Source of the DNA: UBA932 sp031548545
Lineage (GTDB): Bacteria; Bacteroidota; Bacteroidia; Bacteroidales; UBA932
Length of the DNA stretch: 64,000 nucleotides
Direction: 5' to 3'
Assembly: GCA_031548545.1 (NCBI GenBank)
Contig: JAVBQY010000017.1
Coordinates: 27,335 to 91,334, forward strand
Part shown: piece after piece, positions 17,307-24,659 of the stretch
Position numbering within the stretch: the first letter of the stretch is position 1
Layout of the letters: every line of letters starts with the position of its first letter
The notes under the pieces: model-generated
The model's input: the letters and a program-made list of their open reading frames with translations, nothing else
The model's database searches: none
Told to the model about the DNA's origin: nothing
Made by a program: the position numbers and the translations under genes

Positions 17307-18467
17307 ATGGCAGATCTTAGTGTAAATTATTGCGGGGTGCGTTACCCCAATCCGCTGGTGCTGGCTTCTGCTACACCCGCGCATAACGGAAAGGCTATCC
17401 TGAAAGCCTGTGCTGCCGGTATAGGCGGTATTATTCCCAAAACCATAGGTGATATTCCCTCCTGGGGTATACAACCGGTAAACGGACGTATGCATGTTGT
17501 CCGTCACAATGGACATCCCCTGGGAATGATCAATATAGAAATGTTTTCGAACAAGCCCCTGGAAGACTGGCTGACCAAAGACCTGGTAGCGGTGAAAGAA
17601 ACAGGGGTTACCATGCACCTGAGCGTATTGGCGATGCCACAGCCCGAAGACACCGCTAAATTGATCGATAGAATACAAGCTACCGGCCTGGCCGATCTGT
17701 TTGAACTGAATGTTTCCTGTCCTATGCCCAAAGACAGGGTGGGCATTAATATCGGCCGTGACCTGGAGCTGACCTGTGCGCAGATCCGTGCCGCCAAGTC
17801 GGTATCCAGGCATCCGGTAACCATCAAGGTAACCCCGAATACGGGACATATGCCGGAGATGGCCCGGGCCTGTCAGGAAGCCGGCGTAGACGGCTTGACC
17901 GTCAGCAATACGGTAAGCTCCTTTACCGGTGTGGATATAGAAACGGGCGAACCTTACCTCCGGGGGTATGGCGGCTATTCGGGCCCGGCCATTAAACCGA
18001 TTGTGATGAAGCACCTTACAGAAGTGGCCCGTTATACAGGCCTGCCCATTTCCGCATCGGGCGGCGCTATGAACTACCGCGACGTGATTGAATATATCAT
18101 GCTGGGGGCGACTACCGTGCAGTTATGCACCTCCGTTATGTGGAACGGTGTTGAAAGTATCAGCAGTATGCTGGCCGATTTGAACCGGTGGATGGATGCC
18201 AAGGGGTATCAGTCCTTCGACCAGATCCGTGGTATAGCCCTGGACAAGATCAGGACCGTGGAAGAAATTTCGATGGAACCGGCTGTCAAGTCTGTCATTG
18301 ATCAAAGCAAATGCACCAACTGCGGTAAATGTGAAAAAGTATGTTTCTATGATGCTATCCGTTCAAATGCCGGCCAAACGGCCCGGCAGATAGACCCTCC
18401 CGCTTGTGATTCCTGCGGACTCTGTGTACAGCTGTGCCCGGCTAAGGCTATCCGGATGAGGAGTTAA
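17307..18467 (+). CDS. preA: Dihydropyrimidine dehydrogenase, PreA-like subunit
   Basis: 386 residues. Residues 1 to about 310 form an FMN-binding dihydroorotate-dehydrogenase-like TIM barrel (NPLVLASATPAHNG at the start, ELNVSCPMP, TVSNTVSSFTG, PISASGGAMNYRD, LGATTVQLCTSVMWNG). The C-terminus adds two [4Fe-4S] motifs, CTNCGKCEKVC and CDSCGLCVQLCP. PreA reduces uracil or thymine to the 5,6-dihydro form and normally receives electrons from the NADH-oxidising flavoprotein PreT. No preT gene is in this window, so electrons may come from ferredoxin or a distant partner. Downstream of the uracil permease on the same strand with a 45-bp gap. Confidence 0.9.
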   Translation: MADLSVNYCGVRYPNPLVLASATPAHNGKAILKACAAGIGGIIPKTIGDIPSWGIQPVNGRMHVVRHNGHPLGMINIEMFSNKPLEDWLTKDLVAVKETGVTMHLSVLAMPQPEDTAKLIDRIQATGLADLFELNVSCPMPKDRVGINIGRDLELTCAQIRAAKSVSRHPVTIKVTPNTGHMPEMARACQEAGVDGLTVSNTVSSFTGVDIETGEPYLRGYGGYSGPAIKPIVMKHLTEVARYTGLPISASGGAMNYRDVIEYIMLGATTVQLCTSVMWNGVESISSMLADLNRWMDAKGYQSFDQIRGIALDKIRTVEEISMEPAVKSVIDQSKCTNCGKCEKVCFYDAIRSNAGQTARQIDPPACDSCGLCVQLCPAKAIRMRS

Positions 18468-18488
18468 GGCTGCGTGGAAATAATTTTG

Positions 18489-18496
18489 TATTTTTG
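18489..18496 (+). promoter_or_regulatory. Candidate -7 element for the 659-residue protein gene
   Basis: TATTTTTG matches TAnnTTTG. An overlapping second match TAATTTTG sits directly upstream at 18481-18488. A start near 18500 would leave about 17 nt before the GTG start codon at 18517. Confidence 0.55.
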
Positions 18497-18516
18497 CACT
18501 TTAAGATAATTGTCAA

Positions 18517-20496
18517 GTGAAAAAATATATTCTCCTGTTTTTTGTATTGCTGTATGGGACCGCCGGGGCCCAGCACAATATTGAAACGCGGTTGGTGTAT
18601 GCCGATACCACACGTTTTAATTTCACCTCAGAGTGGCAATACCTGTCTACCGATGTCTTTCTGTTTAACGGGGAGCAGTTCAGCACGCTGATTAATGAGT
18701 TGGAGTTTGAGGTGATACGCAGTAAGAGCGGAGAGGTGAAATACAAAAAGAAAAGGGGGAGTAAGAATGATGTATTGTCCTACCTGTTTATCGGCGCACA
18801 AGTGAGCAATAACCGTTTCTTCGGCGATAAGAATGTGACCTACCCTTTATATAATTTTCGTATTGACAAGGATAAATATAATAAGTATCAAACCTTTGTG
18901 AGCGATAATATAGAGCGGGTGCGCTTGTTGGATCACCTGGCCTTATCATCGGCCGGTAATAATATTGACGCGCAAATTGAGGTAAGGGCCATCGCCCAAA
19001 ATGAGCGTGACAATATGCTGGCGTTTATGGGGCAGCAGTTGCAAAACCTCTCGGTGTTGCTCAATCCTACCGCCGCTGTTTTTTCACTGGTAGGGGAGAT
19101 AGGCAAGTTTATTGAATCGGGTACACGGCAGAAAGAGTACAAGTTCAGTTCGTCCATCCGTTTGTTTGAACAGAACAAGGTGGAAATGCTGCTGCATTCC
19201 GTACGGCTCTACGCCATCACTACCGCGAATAGCGACAGTGTGCGCCTTGAGCTCTCGCCCTTGCAGGCCTTTATTGACAGCGCGGTGGTAAATGACCTGA
19301 CGCGTGATCAGCTGGAGAAACTATTGAATTACACGCAATACCCGTTGATTTTGGTGGCCAATTACAAGTTGCGTTATTCCATGGAAACCATTTCTGGTGA
19401 TGAGGTTACTTTCGGCAGTATTGATAAGCGCAAGGTGCATATTGAGAACAGTTACCGTAACGGATTGATCAACGAAGAATCCTACAAGCTGGAGAAGGAT
19501 TACATCAGTTTTCTTACGGCCTTTGCCAACCTGAAATCGCATATTGAATTATATACCACCAATAACCGTATGGGTAATACGGATGCGGCTTTTAACGGTT
19601 TGACCAATATTGTACAGCAGTACCGGTCATTGTTGAAGCAGTATGATGAAGTGCTGTTCCGGAATCGTGAAAATAAATTATTTACCAATGTATTCCGGCA
19701 GGAATACCTTTCCATTATTGATTATGCCGGTTTGTACCTTGAAGGCGACCATCAGCTGAAAGCAGCCAAAGACCTTGTACGCACCATGATGAATATGGAG
19801 CGGGCGGATATGGCCAAGCTCAGTGATACCGACCTGGAAGAGCAGGTGAGGACCCTGCATTTTGCCGACAGGTTTGAGGCCGGCTATTACATGAAAAACG
19901 GCGATGGGCAATTGCTGAGGCGGCAGTTGGATGTGGCGGAGGAATATCTTTACAAGAAAAATTTTGCCGACCGGATCAGCAAACTATACAAGTTGCCGGC
20001 TATACCGGCTAATCGCTATATGGCCGATGAACTGAGCCGCCGGGTGGATGCCACCCATTGTACGCCTTGCCGGGAGCAGGCTATAGTAGCACTGAAAGAT
20101 TTTAATACCCGCTATGAAGCGGCCTTGCGCGACTCGGCCATGCTGCATTACAGCGCGGTTTTCCGTTCAGCGGAAACTTATCTGCTGGAGGTTCTTCCGG
20201 AGATCGACCGGATAGCGGTCAATTATGAGCGCCTGCAACCTTCAGGCCTTGATGCTATTCTGCTGGAACAACGTGTTCAAACCCTGCAACGCGATGCCGC
20301 CAACCTGGCCGACTTTCTGCAACGTCCGGCCGCGAATCTTTCGACCCAGTTCGTCAACGCCCTGACAGCGCAGATCGGCAGGCTGGAAGAGGCGGTGAGG
20401 GATGGTGTGGATTTTATAAAAAAGAACCGGGCAGCATTGCTCCGCCCGGCAGCTCAGGAAAACGCAGCACCGTCAGATACGCTTTCCGTACGATAA
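18517..20496 (+). CDS. Secreted protein of unknown function, 659 aa
   Basis: Not recognised. It starts with GTG and a signal peptide (MKKYILLFFVLLYGTAGAQ). The mature part has an N-terminal beta-rich segment (to about residue 130, with FNGEQFSTLINELEFEVIRS) followed by long amphipathic helices and no transmembrane segment. The helices contain repeated Glu/Lys/Arg/Gln-rich stretches. A CTPC motif occurs in the last third (DATHCTPCREQ) and could be a redox or disulfide site. It has its own promoter element after preA and converges with DUF3089 paralogue 2, only 15 bp separating the stops. It is probably periplasmic. No function can be assigned from the sequence. Confidence 0.75.
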   Translation: MKKYILLFFVLLYGTAGAQHNIETRLVYADTTRFNFTSEWQYLSTDVFLFNGEQFSTLINELEFEVIRSKSGEVKYKKKRGSKNDVLSYLFIGAQVSNNRFFGDKNVTYPLYNFRIDKDKYNKYQTFVSDNIERVRLLDHLALSSAGNNIDAQIEVRAIAQNERDNMLAFMGQQLQNLSVLLNPTAAVFSLVGEIGKFIESGTRQKEYKFSSSIRLFEQNKVEMLLHSVRLYAITTANSDSVRLELSPLQAFIDSAVVNDLTRDQLEKLLNYTQYPLILVANYKLRYSMETISGDEVTFGSIDKRKVHIENSYRNGLINEESYKLEKDYISFLTAFANLKSHIELYTTNNRMGNTDAAFNGLTNIVQQYRSLLKQYDEVLFRNRENKLFTNVFRQEYLSIIDYAGLYLEGDHQLKAAKDLVRTMMNMERADMAKLSDTDLEEQVRTLHFADRFEAGYYMKNGDGQLLRRQLDVAEEYLYKKNFADRISKLYKLPAIPANRYMADELSRRVDATHCTPCREQAIVALKDFNTRYEAALRDSAMLHYSAVFRSAETYLLEVLPEIDRIAVNYERLQPSGLDAILLEQRVQTLQRDAANLADFLQRPAANLSTQFVNALTAQIGRLEEAVRDGVDFIKKNRAALLRPAAQENAAPSDTLSVR

Positions 20497-20511
20497 AAGG
20501 CACAATCCTGG

Positions 20512-21507
20512 CTATGGTAACAGCCTGGAGAAATAGGCATCAATACGTGTTTTTGCATTCTCACGAATGTTGTAATAGTAAAAGTGATAGTCCTGATTAT
20601 GAAAACAGCCGTAGGGGAATATGGGGTAGGTATTGAAACGCAGTGTGTCCGCCGTGCTGCAGATTACAGTACCGCGGCTGAGTTTGAGTTGTGCATCGGC
20701 AAAACCGGTAGAGTCTTTGAACTGGCCATCAAGATCTTTAATGTAGGTGCCCAAGTTGAGCTCGCTGCCGGCGTAAGTGTTATCCCGCTTCCAGTTCAGT
20801 GGATTAATACCTATGGTGCCGTCCATCAATAAGGGGTGGGCTGAGGCATATTCGGGTGCTTCGGTATGGAAGGAAACAATAACGCCCGTATCATCGGCCC
20901 GTTGTGCAAATTTCAGGTGCGGGTAGGCTTGCAGGTAATCTTTCCATACGGAAAACCCTATGATATAGGCGGCAATCATGCGTTGGTAGACCTCCGGATG
21001 CTCTTTCATGTAGTCCGACAACACATAAAGCAGGGTGGCCGATCCCTGAGAGTGTCCCCCCAGGATAAAGGGCCTGCCGTTGTTATAATGTCTGATGTAG
21101 TAGTCGAACGCAGCCAGTGCATCCGTGCGGTCTTCATTGGCGAAAAGTTCAAAATGCTTTTCTACAGGCATGGTAAGCAGGTAATTGGGGTCGTATTGGC
21201 GGTAGAAGGGGGCAAATACATTCGTGTAAGGCTCATAGCAGGCGGCCTCCCAGCGGACCAACTCAGTAGCATTGGTCCTCATCATCGGGTTATTGATATC
21301 GGCTACCACGGCTTCGGAGTCGTTATTTCTGGTCCAACAGCTGGGGTAGAGGTAAAACAGGTCCACCTGATGCTTGATCGTTGTCGGAACGCTGATCCAG
21401 TTATTGGAATTGGAATAATCTGTGGTATTATCGCTATTGTTGCTTTTGCTGCAGCCAGACAGTATAATGCAAAGGCAGGTGATGGAGGTTGTAAAGTAAT
21501 GTCTCAT
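20512..21507 (-). CDS. DUF3089 alpha/beta-hydrolase lipoprotein, paralogue 2
   Basis: 331 residues with lipobox LCIILSGCSKS near residue 19. The DUF3089 hallmarks are YSNSNNWISVPTTIKHQVDLFYLYPSC cut by the family's conserved W and P, the nucleophile elbow GGHSQGS, AYIIGFSVWKDYLQAYPHLKFAQRADDTG, and the C-terminal HNQDYHFYYYNIRENAKTRIDAYF. It should be an envelope-located esterase-like hydrolase. The gene follows paralogue 3 by 39 bp on the same strand and is presumably cotranscribed with it. The two are more alike to each other than to paralogue 1 in the AADDTGVI-type region, suggesting a recent tandem duplication. Confidence 0.84.
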   Translation of the reverse strand: MRHYFTTSITCLCIILSGCSKSNNSDNTTDYSNSNNWISVPTTIKHQVDLFYLYPSCWTRNNDSEAVVADINNPMMRTNATELVRWEAACYEPYTNVFAPFYRQYDPNYLLTMPVEKHFELFANEDRTDALAAFDYYIRHYNNGRPFILGGHSQGSATLLYVLSDYMKEHPEVYQRMIAAYIIGFSVWKDYLQAYPHLKFAQRADDTGVIVSFHTEAPEYASAHPLLMDGTIGINPLNWKRDNTYAGSELNLGTYIKDLDGQFKDSTGFADAQLKLSRGTVICSTADTLRFNTYPIFPYGCFHNQDYHFYYYNIRENAKTRIDAYFSRLLP

Positions 21508-21546
21508 AGGAATTGAAAAAAACTATTTTTAGAGGAGATTATTAAC

Positions 21547-22530
21547 TTATCGGTTAAGATAGGCATCGGTCCGGTCCTGGGCGTTCTGACGGATATTGTA
21601 ATAAAAAAATTGGTAATCGAAGAAATGGAAAATGCCGTTAGGGAACAAGGGGGCACCAGTGTATATATTAGGATCGGCGGTGCTGCAGCGCACAGTTCCC
21701 CGTTCCAGGTCAATTTGTGCATCGGCAATACCTGGAACATCGGTCAGCACTCCGTTGACTACAGCCTTGGAGCCCAGGTTCAGGGCAATGGAGGCATGGG
21801 TCTCGTCACGTGTCCAGGTCAGCGGGTTGATGGAAATACAACCAGGTATGAGCAGTACATTTTCACCGTTGAAGGTGCTGGCTTCGGTGTGGTAGGCTGC
21901 TATTACACCGGTATCATCGGCCCGTTCGGCAAACTTCAGGTGAGGATTAGCTTGCATATAGTCTGACCAGGGTGAATAGCCTATAGGATAGGCGGCGATC
22001 ATGCGTTCCTGCACTTCCGGATGTTTTTTCATGTAGTTGGATAAAAACTGGAGCATCACCCCGGAGCCCTGGGAATGTCCGGCGAGAATAAAAGGGCGCC
22101 CATTGTTATAGTGTTCAAAGTAGTATTCAAAAGCGGCCGTCACGTCTGCCAGCCCCTCACGGGCAAAGAGGGTGTATTGTTCAATGGCGGGTATGGTAAT
22201 CAAGTACATACAGTTGTATTGACGATAGAAAGGCGCATAGATATTTCCTACGGTTTCAAAGGCAGAGGCGTCTTCCGCTATATTCTGCAGGGCGCCTTCC
22301 CGCATCATGGGATGGTCAATGGTGTTGATAAGGATAGACAGGTCATCCGTGAACCAACTACTCGGATAGATATAAAAAATATCTACCGGTTTGCTGGGAT
22401 TGGACGGCAGGGACGCCCAGTTGTTAGTGTTAGAATAATCGGATGGCTGAATAGTTTGGTTCTCATCCTTGCTGCAGCTGCAACATAAAAGTCCTAGCGT
22501 AATAAAAAAGAATAATTGTTTGAAATTCAT
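21547..22530 (-). CDS. DUF3089 alpha/beta-hydrolase lipoprotein, paralogue 3
   Basis: 327 residues. The N-terminus MNFKQLFFFITLGLLCCSCSKD is a lipoprotein signal. The family signature YSNTNNWASLPS precedes VDIFYIYPSSWF. The serine elbow is AGHSQGS, and the shared stretch PHLKFAERADDTGVIAAYHTEA matches paralogue 2. The end FFDYQFFYYNIRQNAQDRTDAYLNR matches all three copies. Predicted periplasmic or surface hydrolase, substrate unknown. It lies downstream of AraC regulator 2 (94-bp gap) with a promoter element and a 13-bp inverted repeat in the gap. Confidence 0.84.
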   Translation of the reverse strand: MNFKQLFFFITLGLLCCSCSKDENQTIQPSDYSNTNNWASLPSNPSKPVDIFYIYPSSWFTDDLSILINTIDHPMMREGALQNIAEDASAFETVGNIYAPFYRQYNCMYLITIPAIEQYTLFAREGLADVTAAFEYYFEHYNNGRPFILAGHSQGSGVMLQFLSNYMKKHPEVQERMIAAYPIGYSPWSDYMQANPHLKFAERADDTGVIAAYHTEASTFNGENVLLIPGCISINPLTWTRDETHASIALNLGSKAVVNGVLTDVPGIADAQIDLERGTVRCSTADPNIYTGAPLFPNGIFHFFDYQFFYYNIRQNAQDRTDAYLNR

Positions 22531-22531
22531 A

Positions 22532-22573
22532 AAAGAGATACATTAAAAAAATAATTTTCAAATGTATCTCTTT
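22532..22573. promoter_or_regulatory. 13-bp inverted repeat over the DUF3089-3 promoter
   Basis: AAAGAGATACATT (22532-22544) and its exact complement AATGTATCTCTTT (22561-22573) are separated by 16 nt. The right arm overlaps a minus-strand -7 element (22559-22566) and the left arm reaches to 2 nt from the start codon of DUF3089 paralogue 3. It could be an operator for a dimeric regulator, or a weak terminator of the upstream AraC gene. Confidence 0.6.
22559..22566 (-). promoter_or_regulatory. Candidate -7 element for DUF3089-3/-2
   Basis: On the minus strand the sequence reads TACATTTG, an exact TAnnTTTG match, 28 nt upstream of the start codon and inside the inverted repeat described for this gap. 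Confidence 0.55.
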
Positions 22574-22624
22574 ATGGTCGGATAAAGTTGTTAAAAGGTA
22601 AAAAAAAAATGTCCGGCGGTAAAT

Positions 22625-23773
22625 TTAACTGTTCTTACGAAACATATTAGGTGTTATACCGTTTTGTTTAACAAAAGCATGGTGGAATGCAGCGTGAGAT
22701 GAAAAACCACTACGGATGGCAATGTCGTTTATTTTTATACTTTTATCTTCTATCAGTAATCGTTTGGCTTCCGCAATCCGGTAATGCTGGACGACCTGGT
22801 TGAAAGGAGCGCCCATACCTTCATTGAAAATCCGTGAAAGATAGCTGCGGTTGAGCGGTAAGAGCGACCCCACATCCAGCAATTTAAAGTCCGGGTTCAG
22901 GTAGGGCTTTTCTGTTTCCAACCATAGTTTCAGACTAAGGACATAGTCCGGGAGCTTTTTTACAAAGCCGCTGTCTTCCAATACGGTCTTTGGCATTTCT
23001 TCCTCTTCCCTTCTCATAGAAATTTTAAAGAAACCTTCGGGATAGGGGTTCTCGTGAAATAGCCCCTTGTACAATACGAAGGCAAAGGTGAGTTGCAAGG
23101 CGATCTGCTGGATGATAAAAGTAACAGGAGTACCCACAAATACCAGCAAGAAATACATGCCGGTGAGCAAGTAGAGGGCAATTTCAAAATAGTGCAACCA
23201 GTTGATTTTCATTCGTTCAGTGGAGGAGTAGTTTTCCCTGCACCATTTCCGGTACTTGGATTGACAATGGAAAATCAATCCGTGCACCATGATCAGGTAA
23301 ATAATGACGGAGGTAAAAATGACAAAACGGAACCAAACGTTAAAGAGGCTGATATGTTGCCAAAGATCTTCCGGCCCTTTAAGTTCCACGGCCGACTGTT
23401 GCAGAAAGGCCGAAAGAGCGAAGTAAAAGAATAATATGAGCAGGTAGGGCGCTATGATGAGTAGCAGGCGTCTCCAGTTCAGCCATCCGGGTCTTACTAC
23501 TTCTACGATGTAAGGTAAATAGAGGAGGGCGTAGAAATTGCCTATAACCAGGCCTATAGGCGAGAAGAAGTCGCGATTTACAAAAGCCTGGCTACCGGAG
23601 AGGCGGCTGACCAGTTGTATCGTGAACCCGACGCCCCATAACAGCATGACCCAGGCGAGGAGATACCGGGCCCGGTTGCCATTGGTGCGCAGAAATAACA
23701 GGATTGCACCGCCTAAAAAGAGGGTGCAGCTAACGGTAGTAAGAATCAGTAAAAGTAGTTTATAGGAGTGCAT
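22625..23773 (-). CDS. Membrane-anchored AraC-family regulator, copy 2
   Basis: 382 residues from the ATG at 23773 (an in-frame TTG at 23827 would add 18 non-conserved residues). Architecture equals copy 1: about seven hydrophobic helices with RPGWLNWRR and CRENYSST, then a HENPYPEGFF linker, then an AraC/XylS domain (LLPLNRSYLSRIFNEGMG, INDIAIRSGFSSHAAFHHAF, ITPNMFRKN at the end). The signal sensed is unknown. Upstream of two DUF3089 lipoprotein genes on the same strand, whereas copy 1 diverges from the other DUF3089 gene. The regulator and hydrolase therefore appear to have been duplicated together. Between this gene and the Crp-type gene there is a 127-bp gap in which I see nothing. Confidence 0.86.
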   Translation of the reverse strand: MHSYKLLLLILTTVSCTLFLGGAILLFLRTNGNRARYLLAWVMLLWGVGFTIQLVSRLSGSQAFVNRDFFSPIGLVIGNFYALLYLPYIVEVVRPGWLNWRRLLLIIAPYLLILFFYFALSAFLQQSAVELKGPEDLWQHISLFNVWFRFVIFTSVIIYLIMVHGLIFHCQSKYRKWCRENYSSTERMKINWLHYFEIALYLLTGMYFLLVFVGTPVTFIIQQIALQLTFAFVLYKGLFHENPYPEGFFKISMRREEEEMPKTVLEDSGFVKKLPDYVLSLKLWLETEKPYLNPDFKLLDVGSLLPLNRSYLSRIFNEGMGAPFNQVVQHYRIAEAKRLLIEDKSIKINDIAIRSGFSSHAAFHHAFVKQNGITPNMFRKNS

Positions 23774-23900
23774 AAAGAAATGTAAGAGAAATGAATACTG
23801 GGTTTGGCGGGGTTCAGCAGACGGCAATGCCGCGGAGGATATCTGCTATCTCAATGCGGGTGTTGGGTAGTCCGGTTGTCGTATACATATTGGTGTTGAG

Positions 23901-24575
23901 CTACTGTGCCTCTTGTTGTAATAATGTAATATTTAGTAATATATATTGTTTACGCCGGATATCCAGGCTGCCTTCTTCTTTCATTTCATGGAGCACCCGC
24001 GCCAAAGAGGGACGGGCGACCCCCAGGTAGTCGGCCAGTTCCTGTTGGGTAATATTAATGTTGAGCGTTTTGTTTTGTTGCTCGCGGTATTGCTGTAAAA
24101 GGAATGCGGCAATCTTGCCCTTTATGGTTTTAAAGCCCAGGAACATGATTTTTTCCGATAAAAATTTACTCCGGTCGGATATGATCCGGAGGTAATTGTG
24201 CAGCACTGTCGTATTTTGTTGCAACAGGGCTGTAAAATCCGCTTTGTGGATAAAGAGTACGCTGGTAGTTTCCAGGGCCACCACATTCACCGGAAATTCA
24301 TTTTTTCCCGCATACAAAAAAGCAGGAGCAATGAGGAAAAAAGGCGTGATTTCCGCCATCACCACCTGTTTACCGGAATAATCCAGCATCTGGGCCTGTA
24401 CACGCCCTTCCAACACCATCATCAGAAAATTGCAGCTGTCATCCTGCAGGGCTATCGTCGCTTTCGGCCGGTAATGTTTGACCTGAAAATTAGCTGTATG
24501 CAATAGTTCTTCTACGGTTTGCGGATTTAATCCGTGGAAAATAGGCGATCGGCTGATGTGTTCATAATTAATCAT
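23901..24575 (-). CDS. hcpR: Crp/Fnr-family regulator, HcpR-like
   Basis: A 224-residue Crp/Fnr protein. Residues 1-130 form the cyclic-nucleotide-binding-like beta roll (LQDDSCNFLMMVLEGRVQAQML), followed by the dimerisation helix and a winged HTH with recognition helix in TQQELADYLGVARPSLARVL. It lacks the N-terminal cysteine cluster of FNR, so it is not a typical [4Fe-4S] oxygen sensor. It diverges from hcp, and a perfect 18-bp palindrome lies between them. This is the arrangement of HcpR, which responds to NO/nitrosative stress in Bacteroidetes and sulfate reducers. The symbol rests on context. The regulator probably also controls its own gene, since the palindrome is 7 bp from its start codon. 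Confidence 0.8.
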   Translation of the reverse strand: MINYEHISRSPIFHGLNPQTVEELLHTANFQVKHYRPKATIALQDDSCNFLMMVLEGRVQAQMLDYSGKQVVMAEITPFFLIAPAFLYAGKNEFPVNVVALETTSVLFIHKADFTALLQQNTTVLHNYLRIISDRSKFLSEKIMFLGFKTIKGKIAAFLLQQYREQQNKTLNINITQQELADYLGVARPSLARVLHEMKEEGSLDIRRKQYILLNITLLQQEAQ

Positions 24576-24582
24576 GTTGCAA

Positions 24583-24600
24583 ATGTAACAAATGTTACAT
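24583..24600. promoter_or_regulatory. Crp/Fnr-type palindrome between hcpR and hcp
   Basis: ATGTAACAAATGTTACAT has perfect 7-bp arms around a 4-bp spacer. Its centre lies about 40 bp upstream of the start predicted from the hcp -7 element (24621-24628), the class II activator position. It also covers the leader of the divergent regulator gene, where it could repress. Confidence 0.85.
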
Positions 24601-24620
24601 AAATATCCGCATCAAGCCAT

Positions 24621-24628
24621 TACTTTTG
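24621..24628 (+). promoter_or_regulatory. Candidate -7 element for hcp
   Basis: TACTTTTG matches TAnnTTTG, leaving about 28 nt from the expected transcription start to the ATG at 24660. No good -33 element is seen, which fits activation by the regulator bound at the palindrome. Confidence 0.65.
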
Positions 24629-24659
24629 TGTAAAATTAACCATGTAAACAGCTACAATT

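Noticed and set aside
20427..20449. CCGGGC...GCCCGG hairpin near the end of the 659-residue ORF
   Set aside because: Lies in coding sequence, has no T-run and probably reflects Arg/Pro codons.
20866..21516. 216-codon ORF opposite the DUF3089 paralogue 2
   Set aside because: Antisense of a clearly conserved lipoprotein; no signal peptide or family match of its own.
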